Shown here: positions 52,701 to 61,325 of the stretch, in pieces
How positions within the stretch are numbered: position 1 is the stretch's first letter
Layout: every line of letters starts with the position of its first letter
Position numbers and translations under genes: made by a program
Notes under the pieces: generated by a model
Databases searched by the model: none
Told to the model about the DNA's origin: nothing
Seen by the model: only the letters and a program-made list of their open reading frames with translations
Assembly: GCA_040386075.1 (NCBI GenBank)
Contig: JAZKGE010000014.1
Span: 1-64,000, forward strand
Length of the DNA stretch: 64,000 bases
From: UBA4416 sp040386075
Lineage (GTDB): Bacteria; Bacteroidota; Bacteroidia; B-17B0; Aurantibacillaceae
Direction of reading: 5' to 3'

Positions 52701-53887
52701 ATACCACAGTTACAGTTGCGCCACCTTTAAATTTAGTTTCTGTTCCTTCACAAAGCATGTGTCTTGGCGATTCGATACAGCTTAATTTAGGGGCTCCTGC
52801 GGGTTGCAGTTATACATGGACACCCAATGTGTTTTTAAATAATGCAGGTATTCAACAACCAACAGTATCGCCACCAGCCGATCAGTTATATCACGTTACG
52901 GTTGAAAAGAACGGGTGCTACAAATATGATTCGGCACAGGTGTTTGTATTTAAAAACGATACAAAGATCATTCTGGATCCTGCACACGCCTGTATTGATG
53001 ATACAGTAAGGCTTTTAGCAGATCAGGTTTGCTCATCTTACTTTTGGAGCAACGGACAAAACACAGCGGTTGTAAATGTATTTACGCCTGGATGGTATTA
53101 TCTTACAACGATATCAAACAACTGTTTGTTTAAAGATAGTATCAGGGTGGATTCTTTTACACACGTACCTATGAATACGTATTCTGTAGCTATATGTGTG
53201 AACGATAAAAAGCAACTTATCGGGCCCTTTGGAAATTATGACTATGAATGGACGCCTGCTTATGAAATAGATCATACTGATATCTTCAATCCGTTTGTAA
53301 GTCCTAAATACAATACAACATACACATTAAATGTTTATAACGGTCCTTGTATTACCACAGGGACCTACGCTGTAATAGTGTATGCATTACCAACTTTAAC
53401 GGTTACTCCAAAAACCGCCGAAGTATTCTCGGGAGAAGTTGTTCAAATGTATTGCACATCAGATACAATTAGTACCTGGATGCCTGATTATATGTTGTCA
53501 TGCATATTTTGTAACGGCGCTGCTGCTACTGTGCCCTCAAGTATTACTTATTACGCTATTGTTGCCAATGAGTTTGGATGTGTTGCAAAAGATTCGGTGG
53601 AGATAAAAGTAACTCCCACACTTTATATTCCTAATAGCTTTTCGCCAAATGGGGATGGTATCAACGATATTTTTAAGCCTGAATATAGCGGTTATGTTGA
53701 AATAGAATTATTGATATTTGATCGTTGGGGCGAACATATTTTCAAAACAAATGATCTCGACGGAGGTTGGAATGGAACCTATAAAAATGTAAATTGCGAA
53801 CTGGGAGTGTACACCTATAAACTGACAGCTAAGGATATTGCGAGTAATACTTTAGAAAAAGTGGGGCATGTAACGCTTTTACGTTAA
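49769..53887 (+). CDS. Giant surface protein with SBBP and PKD repeats and type B T9SS (CHU_C) domain
   Basis: The first standard start is TTG 49844 (1347 aa), but the frame is open back to a TGA at 49760. The codons from ATA 49769 encode a clear signal peptide (KAIGYIFVFIFFSTFGYG), so I place the start at ATA 49769 (1372 aa); no ATG, GTG or TTG lies between. It has an N-terminal domain with 'FAQNKGQWNDKVLFEGKFKG', SBBP-like blades ('DISVSKFGPTGANLLYSTYI') at about 245-680 and three PKD domains at about 720-990 ('NYFWDFGDGTQSTTFAPAHT'). Ig-like segments and a CHU_C domain ('YIPNSFSPNGDGINDIFKP', 'FDRWGEHIFKTNDLDGGWNG') complete it. A T9SS-exported surface protein, probably an adhesin. Confidence 0.9.
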   Translation: MKAIGYIFVFIFFSTFGYGKLSKDPLPKSSYVLFAQNKGQWNDKVLFEGKFKGGKVFLERQGFSYIFYPKDGLESLHHKHDEVGSFTYHSVKMDFENCNSNPQIQQSDSNSFFENYFIGNDPSKWASRVKSYKQIKYHDLYKGIDLKLFSDKNNFRFDFVIKPGADVNQLVMNFTGQDRLSVVDGDLIIHTEVGEIAQQAPYAYQIINGKEIKVECSYSLEKDRVRFKLGNNYNKDHELIIDPTLVFATYTGSLSDNFGMTATYDVQGNAYTAGMCFGPSYPLSPGAFQTVYMGGTGYGGDISVSKFGPTGANLLYSTYIGGTGNESPQSIVVDNLGQLVVFGRSYSANYPVTSGVFQTANAGGCDLIITKLNATGTGLVASTFLGGSQNDGVNSTTTLGGIHYNYSDDLRGSVIVDNTNNIYIAASTISSNFPVTPGCIQNSLNGPQDGCVAKLNPNLTALIYSTYYGGSSMDGVYSITLNSNDELYVTGGTSSTNFYTTPGSLHAASQGGIDGFVSLLAFNGNSVLASTYIGTPSYDQSYFVEVDKQGRVNLFGQTEGSYPVSAGVYSNPNSGQFIQCLSPNLTNSIFSTVVGSGDGFPDISPSAFLVDVCGNIYLSGWGGTMFGNNQFNSSTSGLPVTANAFINTTDGEDFYFMVLNPNATALQYATFFGGSLSREHVDGGTSRFDKSGVIYQAICESCGGNNDMPTTPTAWSTTNGSPNCNNAVVKFAFSPNLVVAQSGISASNTTGCVPLAINFSNNSVNGVNYFWDFGDGTQSTTFAPAHTYTAVGVYTVQLIANNNATCNKWDTVYTTITVLSLNNMSVTIPSQSGCAPLLVNFSNSNSTTANYFWKFGDGTTATTYSASHTYTAIGNYTVQLISQNILTCNIYDTAYATINVVSVLALTPLPAMQSGCAPLQVSFPNTNDTTAVTYSWDFGDGNTSTTFAPVHTYSTAGVYTVQLVSFSSNSCNISDTVYTTVTVAPPLNLVSVPSQSMCLGDSIQLNLGAPAGCSYTWTPNVFLNNAGIQQPTVSPPADQLYHVTVEKNGCYKYDSAQVFVFKNDTKIILDPAHACIDDTVRLLADQVCSSYFWSNGQNTAVVNVFTPGWYYLTTISNNCLFKDSIRVDSFTHVPMNTYSVAICVNDKKQLIGPFGNYDYEWTPAYEIDHTDIFNPFVSPKYNTTYTLNVYNGPCITTGTYAVIVYALPTLTVTPKTAEVFSGEVVQMYCTSDTISTWMPDYMLSCIFCNGAAATVPSSITYYAIVANEFGCVAKDSVEIKVTPTLYIPNSFSPNGDGINDIFKPEYSGYVEIELLIFDRWGEHIFKTNDLDGGWNGTYKNVNCELGVYTYKLTAKDIASNTLEKVGHVTLLR

Positions 53888-53897
53888 CAAATTATAT

Positions 53898-55352
53898 ATG
53901 AGCATTAAAAAACCAAGTCTGAATTTATTTGATACCACGCTTTTAGTAGCAGGTTCTATGATCGGCTCAGGGATCTTTATTGTAAGTGCAGATATTGCGA
54001 GAACTATCGGTTCGGCGGGTTGGCTTTTGGTAGTGTGGATCTTAACCGGTGTTATTACTTTGTTTGCCGCATTAAGCTATGGCGAATTAGCAGGCATGAT
54101 GCCACAAGCTGGCGGGCAATTTGTGTACATTAAAAAGGCCTTTGGCGATCTGGTTGCCTTTGTATATGGCTGGACCGTTTTTTTGGTAATTCAAACAGGA
54201 GTAATTGCAGCTGTGGCTGTTGCCTTTGCAAAATTTACAGGAGTGTTCATTCCTTTTTTTGAAGAAGGAAATGTCATGTTTCAGATCATTAATTTGAAAA
54301 TTACAAGCGCACAATTACTCGCTATTTTTATTATTGCTTTACTAACATTTATCAATACCCGGGGTATCGAGCATGGAAAAGCCATTCAACGGATCTTTAC
54401 TTCAGCAAAACTAATTGCTTTGTTTGCTTTAATTATTGTGGGTATTTATTACTGTACGCAATCAACTACAGCATTTAATAATTTTCGAGAACCTTGGGAC
54501 GCTAAAATGTATATGGGTGGAGAAAATAATTTGCAAACGTTTATGCCTTTATCAGGAATGACTTTGGCCACTGCTTTAGGTTTAGCCATGATCGGTTCTT
54601 TATTCAGTAGTGACGCATGGAACAACGTAACCTTTATTGCCGGTGAAGTAGAAAACCCGAAACGTAATATCCCTTTGGGATTATTTTTCGGGGTATGTAT
54701 CGTTACTTTAATTTATATATTGGCGAATGTGGCTTACTTATGTTTACTGCCAATTCAAGGTTACAAAATGCATGATTCTGTTGTTGCAGAGGGAATTATG
54801 TTTGCTCAAAAAGACAGAGTAGGCACAGCCGCTTTATTTGTTGTATTTGGTGATATTGCCAAATATTTAATGGCAGCCTTAATTATGGTGTCAACTTTTG
54901 GTTGTAATAACGGATTGATATTAGCAGGCTCGCGTTTATTTCAATCAATGGCAAAAGATGGCTTATTCTTTAAAAAGGCTGCTGCCTTAAATAAATTCAA
55001 TGTGCCATCTAATGCCATGATCTTCCAGGGAATTTGGGCTTCATTATTATGTTTAAGCGGTTCTTATGGCGACCTGTTAGATTATTGTACGTTTTCATCT
55101 TTGATATTTTATATCATTACTATTGCCGGCTTGTTTGTATTGCGAAAAAAAATGCCTGATGCAGAGCGACCTTACAAAGCATTTGGTTACCCTGTTGTCC
55201 CAGCCTTATACATTATTTTAACTACCTTGATCTGTGTTGACTTATTGGTTTATAAAACTTTTAATTGCGGTATGGGTTTATTGATCATTGCTTTGGGTGT
55301 GCCTGTTTATTTTATGTTTAAACGAAGTAAAAATGCCGGTTCAGAAAATTAG
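53898..55352 (+). CDS. APC-superfamily amino-acid permease (second copy)
   Basis: A 484-residue permease with 12 predicted helices. TM1 is 'LLVAGSMIGSGIFIVSADIA', followed by 'LFAALSYGELAGMMPQAGGQ' and 'GEVENPKRNIPLGLFFG', closest in pattern to the LAT/heteromeric-type branch and different from the CAT-like copy at 48209. It begins 10 bp after the CHU_C surface protein and its end overlaps the HhH gene by 20 bp, so it may be co-transcribed with both. Confidence 0.92.
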   Translation: MSIKKPSLNLFDTTLLVAGSMIGSGIFIVSADIARTIGSAGWLLVVWILTGVITLFAALSYGELAGMMPQAGGQFVYIKKAFGDLVAFVYGWTVFLVIQTGVIAAVAVAFAKFTGVFIPFFEEGNVMFQIINLKITSAQLLAIFIIALLTFINTRGIEHGKAIQRIFTSAKLIALFALIIVGIYYCTQSTTAFNNFREPWDAKMYMGGENNLQTFMPLSGMTLATALGLAMIGSLFSSDAWNNVTFIAGEVENPKRNIPLGLFFGVCIVTLIYILANVAYLCLLPIQGYKMHDSVVAEGIMFAQKDRVGTAALFVVFGDIAKYLMAALIMVSTFGCNNGLILAGSRLFQSMAKDGLFFKKAAALNKFNVPSNAMIFQGIWASLLCLSGSYGDLLDYCTFSSLIFYIITIAGLFVLRKKMPDAERPYKAFGYPVVPALYIILTTLICVDLLVYKTFNCGMGLLIIALGVPVYFMFKRSKNAGSEN

Positions 55353-56241
55353 ATCATATCTGTTTAATTTTTTTCATTTCAATAAGCAGGAGCGCAATGG
55401 TGTTTTTGTTCTATGTTTGATCATTGTAGTATTGTTTGTCATTCGTTTGCTAATGCCTTGGATGAGTAGGGATAAAAACCATGTTCAGCTAACAAAAGTT
55501 AATGTAGACGCTTTTGAGGTAACAGTTGAAAATGATAAAAAGCCAACTGAAGAACTCAAACATAACATGTTAGTTTCTGTTCAACGCTTTGTATTTAATC
55601 CAAATACGGTAACTGAAGAAGATGCACAAAAACTAGGTTTCTCAAAGAAACTAAGCGCAACTTTAGTAAATTTTAGAAACAGAGGAGGTAAATTCTTTAA
55701 AACTGAAGACTTAAAGAAGTTGTATGGTTTGTCTCCTGAGTTATATCAGGAATTGGAAAGTTATATTCTGATCCCGCAAAAAGAGTATAAACGGGATTCT
55801 GCTTTTGCTAACAAACCACATGCTTACGAAAAGAAAAATTTTACAAGGGAATTAGTGGAGATAAACACCGCCGATAGTTTATCTATTGTGTATTTAAAAG
55901 GTATTGGCCCTGGATTTACCAAGCGTATTATTAAGTACAGAAGTATGCTGGGTGGGTTTCATTCAATAAATCAACTCATGGAAGTGTACGGAATGACCGA
56001 CAGTTTGTACTTGTCACTTTCTTCTCAAATTAAACTGGATGCAAATGCCTTGATTAAAATTCCGATTAATGCCATTGATTTTAATTCGTTGCGCAAGCAT
56101 CCGTATTTTAATTTTCAGTCGGCTCAGGCAGTTATTAATTTTAGAAGCAAGCACGGGAAATTGACCGAAAATGATCTCAGAGGCTTAGGTGTTTTTAGCG
56201 ACGAAAAACTGCGGTTAATTTTGCCTTATTTAAATTACTAA
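55333..56241 (+). CDS. Membrane-anchored helix-hairpin-helix protein (ComEA-like)
   Basis: A 302-residue protein from ATG 55333, which overlaps the permease end by 20 bp and gives a good N-terminus (MPVQKIRSYLFNFFHFNK); an earlier start at 55288 would run deep inside the permease. A membrane helix lies at about 25-45 ('VFVLCLIIVVLFVIRLLM'). Several HhH units follow: 'LGFSKKLSATLVNFRNRGGK', 'INTADSLSIVYLKGIGPGFT' and 'HPYFNFQSAQAVINFRSKHG'. The HhH units and anchor resemble DNA-binding ComEA proteins. A role in DNA uptake is possible but there are no other competence genes nearby. Confidence 0.87.
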   Translation: MPVQKIRSYLFNFFHFNKQERNGVFVLCLIIVVLFVIRLLMPWMSRDKNHVQLTKVNVDAFEVTVENDKKPTEELKHNMLVSVQRFVFNPNTVTEEDAQKLGFSKKLSATLVNFRNRGGKFFKTEDLKKLYGLSPELYQELESYILIPQKEYKRDSAFANKPHAYEKKNFTRELVEINTADSLSIVYLKGIGPGFTKRIIKYRSMLGGFHSINQLMEVYGMTDSLYLSLSSQIKLDANALIKIPINAIDFNSLRKHPYFNFQSAQAVINFRSKHGKLTENDLRGLGVFSDEKLRLILPYLNY

Positions 56242-56290
56242 ACACATTATTGCAAGATCGAGAAAATTAGTCTTGAACTTAAAATTAAAC

Positions 56291-56400
56291 CGCGTGAGGG
56301 ATGCAAGTGAAAATCCTTTTTTTGCTGTCTCTTTGCAAAAAAAGATTGGAACGGGTCAGCCCGACGGCTCTGCCTTTTCGAGCCGGCACGCCCAAAAAAG
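56291..56400. repeat. Structured intergenic element of a Bacteroidota repeat type
   Basis: 'CGTGAGGGATGCAAGTGAAA' opens the element. AATCCTTTTTTTGC (56312-56325) pairs with GCAAAAAAAGATT (56335-56347), and GGCTC (56366-56370) pairs with GAGCC (56380-56384) inside a GC-rich segment. Elements of this form ('GAGGGAT...AAATCCTTTTTT...AAAAAGATT...ACGCCCAAA') are familiar to me as frequent intergenic sequences in this phylum. Whether it is transcribed is unknown. A 66-codon open frame across it is not protein-like. Confidence 0.6.
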
Positions 56401-56485
56401 CAAACATCTTAGTCATATTAAAACACTTAAACATTTATACTAACTCAATTTTGTTCCTTGCTCTTAAAAATGTATTTTTACAGGG

Positions 56486-58375
56486 ATGCACAGAATACTA
56501 GAATTCTTCTGGAAGTACAATTTACCTCGCTGGTCAATTTTAATTATTGACCTCATTATTTGTGCTTTTTCATTAACCCTGGCATTTTTTTTAAGATTCA
56601 ATTTTAAATCCATTCCTCCCGAAGACCTTAAAAACCTGCCTTACGATTATGCTATTGTTTTAACAGTAAGATTACTAGCTTTTATTATTTCTAAAACTTA
56701 TAAAGGCGTAGTAAGGTACACTGGCGCTAAAGATGCCACCAGGATATTTGCGATCGTACTATTAAGCAGTTTTTGTTTATATATCATCAATATTTTTACA
56801 CGCCAGATCTTATTGGGGTATTATATCATTCCTCACTCGGTTATCGTAATAGATGCATTAGTTACTATTTTTATTATGATCAGTTCACGTTTAGCGATCA
56901 AAGCCATTTATTTTGAAAACAAGAATCCCGAAAAACAAAAGACACAGGTCATTATTTATGGAGCCGGCGAAAGTGGGATCATCACAAAACGTACACTCGA
57001 CAGAGATGCTGCTGTACGTTATAAAGTAGTTGGATTTATTGATGATGATGAACGAAAAAAGGGAAGGAGTTTAGAAGGTGTGTTCGTTTATCCTGCATCT
57101 AAACTGGCTGAATTGATCAAGGATAACCATGTGGAATCTGTTATTATCAGCATCCAGAATTTAGCACCTGATAAAAAAAATGCGATCATTGACGAGTGTT
57201 TGCAATTAGGCGTGCGGGTATTAAATGTGCCGCCTGTTGCTAAATGGATCAATGGCGAATTAAGTTTTAATCAGATCAAAAGTATTAACATTGAAGAGCT
57301 CTTAGAACGTGATCCTATTAAATTGGATACAGCTTTAATTAATGATCAATTAAATCATAAGACCATTTTAATTACAGGCGCCGCTGGTTCAATAGGGGCA
57401 GAACTGGCAAGGCAATGTGCCCGCTTTAATCCAACCCTTCTGGTATTATTGGATCAGGCCGAAAGTCCATTACACGAAATGCAACTGGAATTTAGCGAAA
57501 AGGCAGTTAGCTGTAAATATGAAGTGGTTATTGGTGATGTGAGAAATAAGGAACGTATGCGAAATGTGTTTGGCACTTTCAAACCGCATATTGTATTTCA
57601 TGCAGCAGCTTATAAGCACGTGCCCATGATGGAAAATAATCCTTCAGAGTCTATTTTAACTAATATATTAGGAACTAAAATAGTCGCAGATCTGGCTGTT
57701 GAGTTTAATGTAGAAAAGTTCGTCATGATCTCTACCGATAAAGCAGTTAACCCTACTAATGTAATGGGAGCCTCTAAACGTATTGCAGAGATATACACAC
57801 AAAGTTTAGGTAAAACAGTTAAAACTAAATTCATCACTACACGTTTTGGAAATGTATTGGGTTCCAACGGATCAGTTATTCCACGCTTTAAAAAACAAAT
57901 AGAAGATGGCGGCCCGATCACAATTACACATCCCGATATCACCCGTTTCTTTATGACCATTCCAGAGGCATGTCAGTTAGTACTCGAAGCGGGTTGTATG
58001 GGCAACGGTGGTGAGATATTTGTGTTTGATATGGGGCAATCTGTTAAGATCGTCGATCTGGCACGTAAAATGATAAAGCTGTCGGGGTTAAAAGAAGATA
58101 AGGATATAAAGATCATTTATACAGGTTTACGTCCCGGAGAGAAATTATTTGAAGAATTATTAGCAAGTGCAGAAAATACGATGGCAACCCATCATCAGCA
58201 AATATTGGTTGGCAAGGTTCGGGAACATGAATTTGCTGAGGTAACTCAATTTATCAATGAATTGATCTTGTTGTTCAATACCCAGGATAATATAAGGATC
58301 GTTGCAAAAATGAAAGATATCGTTCCTGAGTTTGTGAGTAACAATTCGGTGTTTCAAACGTTGGATAAAAGTTAA
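56486..58375 (+). CDS. CapD/FlaA1-type membrane nucleoside-diphosphate-sugar 4,6-dehydratase
   Basis: A 629-residue protein. Four or so membrane helices occupy the first 130 residues ('WSILIIDLIICAFSLTLAFF'). A CoA-binding-like Rossmann domain follows ('VIIYGAGESGIITKRTLDRD'), then an extended SDR domain with NAD motif 'ITGAAGSIGAELARQ' near residue 296 and 'MISTDKAVNPTNVMGASKR', where Met replaces the usual catalytic Tyr, as normal for PglF/WbpM-type enzymes. 'ITRFFMTIPEACQLVLEAG' and 'GLRPGEKLFEELL' are further signatures. It converts UDP-GlcNAc-type substrates to 4-keto-6-deoxy sugars for surface polysaccharide or glycoprotein glycans. Confidence 0.95.
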   Translation: MHRILEFFWKYNLPRWSILIIDLIICAFSLTLAFFLRFNFKSIPPEDLKNLPYDYAIVLTVRLLAFIISKTYKGVVRYTGAKDATRIFAIVLLSSFCLYIINIFTRQILLGYYIIPHSVIVIDALVTIFIMISSRLAIKAIYFENKNPEKQKTQVIIYGAGESGIITKRTLDRDAAVRYKVVGFIDDDERKKGRSLEGVFVYPASKLAELIKDNHVESVIISIQNLAPDKKNAIIDECLQLGVRVLNVPPVAKWINGELSFNQIKSINIEELLERDPIKLDTALINDQLNHKTILITGAAGSIGAELARQCARFNPTLLVLLDQAESPLHEMQLEFSEKAVSCKYEVVIGDVRNKERMRNVFGTFKPHIVFHAAAYKHVPMMENNPSESILTNILGTKIVADLAVEFNVEKFVMISTDKAVNPTNVMGASKRIAEIYTQSLGKTVKTKFITTRFGNVLGSNGSVIPRFKKQIEDGGPITITHPDITRFFMTIPEACQLVLEAGCMGNGGEIFVFDMGQSVKIVDLARKMIKLSGLKEDKDIKIIYTGLRPGEKLFEELLASAENTMATHHQQILVGKVREHEFAEVTQFINELILLFNTQDNIRIVAKMKDIVPEFVSNNSVFQTLDKS

Positions 58376-58382
58376 TGTAATG

Positions 58383-58403
58383 TATAATTCTGGCAGAATT
58401 ATA
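58383..58403. promoter_or_regulatory. 21-bp perfect palindrome upstream of pafA
   Basis: TATAATTCTG-G-CAGAATTATA is a perfect 10-bp inverted repeat around one base, 16 bp before the pafA start codon. It lacks a loop and a real T-tract, so it looks more like an operator than an intrinsic terminator. Confidence 0.5.
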
Positions 58404-58419
58404 ATTTTAAAAATAAAAT

Positions 58420-60057
58420 ATGAAAAAAATACTTGTTTTAATAATCCTTACAAACTCTTTATTCTCTCAAACCAAACCTGTAGCTGTTACTGAACTTAAA
58501 CAACCTAAATTAGTAGTTGGTATTGTGGTTGATCAGATGCGCCAGGATTATATTTATCGCTACTGGAATAAATTTGGGAACGGAGGATTTAAAAAGCTCA
58601 TCAACGAAGGATATTTTTATAAGAACACGCATTACAACTATGTGCCTACTTATACAGGCCCTGGTCATGCGTCAATCTATACAGGTACAAGTCCTGCAAC
58701 ACACGGTATCATTTCAAATGATTGGTTTGTAAAGGAAACAGGTAAGCAAACCTACTGTACGGATGACGATAAAGTAAGATCAGTTGGTACCGAAAGTAAA
58801 GCCGGATTAATGTCGCCTAAAAATTTATTGGTAACTACTATTGGCGATGAATTAAAATTAAATACCAATCAACAGGCCAAAGTATTTGCTGTTTCTTTAA
58901 AAGACCGTAGTTCTATTTTACCGGCAGGCCATAGTGCCAACGGCGCTTTTTGGTTTGATGGTAGCAATGGTAAATTTATATCCAGTACACATTATATGAG
59001 TGCTTTGCCTGCCTGGTTAAATGATTTTAATGATCAGCAATTGGCAAAACAATATCTATCCAAAGGTTGGAGTACTTTATATCCTATCGCCGGATATAGC
59101 GAAAGTATTGCCGATAAAAATAATTACGAAGCTGCTCCTAATAAAAAAGACACGGCTATATTTCCTTATGATTATAAAATGCAACTGGCTAAAAATAATT
59201 TCGAGATCATTAAAGCCACACCTTATGGCAATACGATCACTAAAGACATGGCGTTGGCTTGTTTAAAAGCCGAGCAATTAGGTAAAGGTAAGCAAACCGA
59301 TATGTTATGTATTAGCTTTTCGTCAACTGATTACGTGGGGCATTCGTACGGGCCAAGAAGCGTGGAGGTTGAGGATGTTTATCTGCGTTTAGATAAAGAC
59401 CTGGAAGAATTGATCAATACGTTAAATGCAACTGTAGGCAAAGATAATTACGTGTTATTTTTAACCGCTGATCATGGAGCCTGTGATGTGCCGGCACATT
59501 TGATGGATGTGAAAATTCCCGGCGGATATATTGACGAAGATGAACTAGCTAAAAACATAAAAGCACATTGCATGAATCAGTTCGGCGACAGTCTTGTATT
59601 ATCAGTTATAAATCAGCAGGTATTTTTGAATGAAACCAAGATAATGGCTATGAAATTAAATAAATTGGTAGTTGAACATGTATTGGTAAATTATTTATTG
59701 ACAGTAAAAGGAGTTGCCGAAGCTTATACTTCCGAAGTTTTAAGGAATAACGATTTTGTTGAAGGAACATTTAAACATCTAATTCAAAAAGGTTATAACC
59801 ATGTAAGAAGCGGAAACGTAGCATTCTCTTATAACCCAGCATGGATGGAGTATCATAATAAAGGCACAACTCATGGCGCCTCATACAGTTATGACACACA
59901 TGTACCCTTGTTGTTTTATGGACAAGGTATTCCTAAAGGAAGTACCGTACGAAAAATTAATATTGTGGATATTGCGCCAACCGTTTCGCTTATGTTACAC
60001 ATGTCGTTTCCTAATGGCACAACCGGTAAACCGTTGGAAGAGGTGATCAATAAATGA
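58420..60057 (+). CDS. pafA: PafA-type secreted alkaline phosphatase
   Basis: A 545-residue protein with a signal peptide (MKKILVLIILTNSLFSQ). The active-site layout matches PafA closely: D38 in 'VGIVVDQMRQDYIYRYW', nucleophile T79 in 'NYVPTYTGPGHASIYTG', N100 in 'HGIISNDWF', K161/R163 in 'SLKDRSSILPAGH', then 'FSSTDYVGHSYGP' and 'FLTADHGACDVP'. It is a zinc-dependent phosphomonoesterase that releases phosphate from organic phosphates in the periplasm or medium. In Bacteroidota this enzyme is largely insensitive to product phosphate. The downstream gene overlaps by 4 bp. Confidence 0.96.
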   Translation: MKKILVLIILTNSLFSQTKPVAVTELKQPKLVVGIVVDQMRQDYIYRYWNKFGNGGFKKLINEGYFYKNTHYNYVPTYTGPGHASIYTGTSPATHGIISNDWFVKETGKQTYCTDDDKVRSVGTESKAGLMSPKNLLVTTIGDELKLNTNQQAKVFAVSLKDRSSILPAGHSANGAFWFDGSNGKFISSTHYMSALPAWLNDFNDQQLAKQYLSKGWSTLYPIAGYSESIADKNNYEAAPNKKDTAIFPYDYKMQLAKNNFEIIKATPYGNTITKDMALACLKAEQLGKGKQTDMLCISFSSTDYVGHSYGPRSVEVEDVYLRLDKDLEELINTLNATVGKDNYVLFLTADHGACDVPAHLMDVKIPGGYIDEDELAKNIKAHCMNQFGDSLVLSVINQQVFLNETKIMAMKLNKLVVEHVLVNYLLTVKGVAEAYTSEVLRNNDFVEGTFKHLIQKGYNHVRSGNVAFSYNPAWMEYHNKGTTHGASYSYDTHVPLLFYGQGIPKGSTVRKINIVDIAPTVSLMLHMSFPNGTTGKPLEEVINK

Positions 60058-60566
60058 TGGTAAAGCTTGTTGTTGTATTAGTCATTGTTTTTAGCATCGT
60101 TATGTTCGTTTCCCATTTTTTTAGCGGAAATAAAATTCAACAATATATTCAACGAAGAGGAGGCCTGCATGTTTCCACAGAAACAGAGTTTTTTAGCAAA
60201 AGTTCAGCTCAGGTTGTAAAGTACCATGATAAACACGGAAACTTAAGAAGAGTTACCTTTTATGAAAATGGTCTTTTAAGTTCGTTTGGCGATGATGAAA
60301 TCATCGAGTATTCTACAAGTTCACCCGAATACAGAAAGATTGAAAAACAAGAGCGGAATGCCGAGAAGAAAAACTGGCAACATGAAAAACAATTTTATAA
60401 AATTAAAGAAGGTGAACTGGTTATTAAGCAGGAATTTACTTACCCAAACAAAAATGAGATTGTATATCTGAATGATGATCTTGCTCCTAATGGAAAGTAT
60501 AAGATTGGATTTATGTCTTACGTTATAGTTGAGGACGGTAAAGTAAAAGAGTTAACAATGATTTGA
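60054..60566 (+). CDS. Membrane-anchored protein of unknown function
   Basis: A 170-residue protein with an N-terminal membrane helix (MMVKLVVVLVIVFSIVMFVS) and a soluble beta-rich remainder. The segments 'YHDKHGNLRRVTFYENGLLS', 'NWQHEKQFYKIKEGELV' and 'YKIGFMSYVIVEDGKVKEL' have the look of MORN/YD-like 'toxin-antitoxin-free' strands, but no family is recognised. It overlaps the pafA stop by 4 bp (ATGA), so the two are translationally coupled and may be functionally linked to phosphate release. Confidence 0.75.
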   Translation: MMVKLVVVLVIVFSIVMFVSHFFSGNKIQQYIQRRGGLHVSTETEFFSKSSAQVVKYHDKHGNLRRVTFYENGLLSSFGDDEIIEYSTSSPEYRKIEKQERNAEKKNWQHEKQFYKIKEGELVIKQEFTYPNKNEIVYLNDDLAPNGKYKIGFMSYVIVEDGKVKELTMI

Positions 60567-60626
60567 TCGGTTACTTTGTAAAATCATTCTGATCCGTAGG
60601 TATGTTTTTTGTTGTATCTTTATGAT

Positions 60627-61250
60627 ATGTTACTTCGACTGAATTATGACAATCCGCACCCCAAAGACATTCAATTTATTGTTGATTGCTTAAAAAATGA
60701 TGGTATCATTATTTATCCAACCGATACGGTTTATTCTATCGGATGCGATATTACAAAGCCAAAGGCTATCGAAAAATTATGTCGGTTAAAGAATATTAAA
60801 GCCGAAAAAGCTAATTTTTCGTTTGTATGCAGCGATCTAAGCCACTTATCCAATTTCGCACGACCAATTCCTAATTCTATATTCCGTATCATGAAGAAGG
60901 CACTTCCCGGACCTTATACATTTATTTTAGAAGCCAATAATAATGTTCCTAAGTTGTTAAAGCAGAACAAAAAAACCGTGGGTATCAGGGTGCCGGATAA
61001 TGCAATTTGTAATGCTATTATTAGAGCATTGGATAACCCTATTATTACTACCAGTTTGCACAACACAGATGATGAGATTATGGATTATTATACAGACCCC
61101 GAAGTTATTCACCGTGAATACGAAAATCGCGTGGATATGGTCATTGATGGTGGTTTTGGTAATTTATATGCTTCTACGGTCATAGATTGCTCACTGGATG
61201 AGCCAATAGTTTTAAGGGAAGGATTAGGCAGTCTCGATGTGCTGAATTGA
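60627..61250 (+). CDS. Sua5/YciO/YrdC-family protein (L-threonylcarbamoyladenylate synthase-like)
   Basis: A 207-residue protein from ATG 60627; earlier TTGs at 60609/60612 would add six residues only. Family motifs are 'GIIIYPTDTVYSIGCDI', 'LPGPYTFILEANNNVPKLL' and 'TVGIRVPDNAICNAIIRALD'. It resembles the short YciO/YrdC type, lacking the extra Sua5 C-terminal domain. It makes, or is related to the enzyme that makes, threonylcarbamoyl-AMP for tRNA t6A. It is monocistronic. Confidence 0.92.
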   Translation: MLLRLNYDNPHPKDIQFIVDCLKNDGIIIYPTDTVYSIGCDITKPKAIEKLCRLKNIKAEKANFSFVCSDLSHLSNFARPIPNSIFRIMKKALPGPYTFILEANNNVPKLLKQNKKTVGIRVPDNAICNAIIRALDNPIITTSLHNTDDEIMDYYTDPEVIHREYENRVDMVIDGGFGNLYASTVIDCSLDEPIVLREGLGSLDVLN

Positions 61251-61325
61251 TGTTTTTTGTTATTAAAATGTTGATTAATCTGCTTTATTTTTAGTATTTT
61301 AGAATTCCACTATTATTTTAATGTT

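Noticed and set aside
56301..56501. A 66-codon open frame between the HhH and CapD-type genes
   Set aside because: It crosses the structured repeat-like element and overlaps the start of the CapD-type gene; composition is not protein-like.
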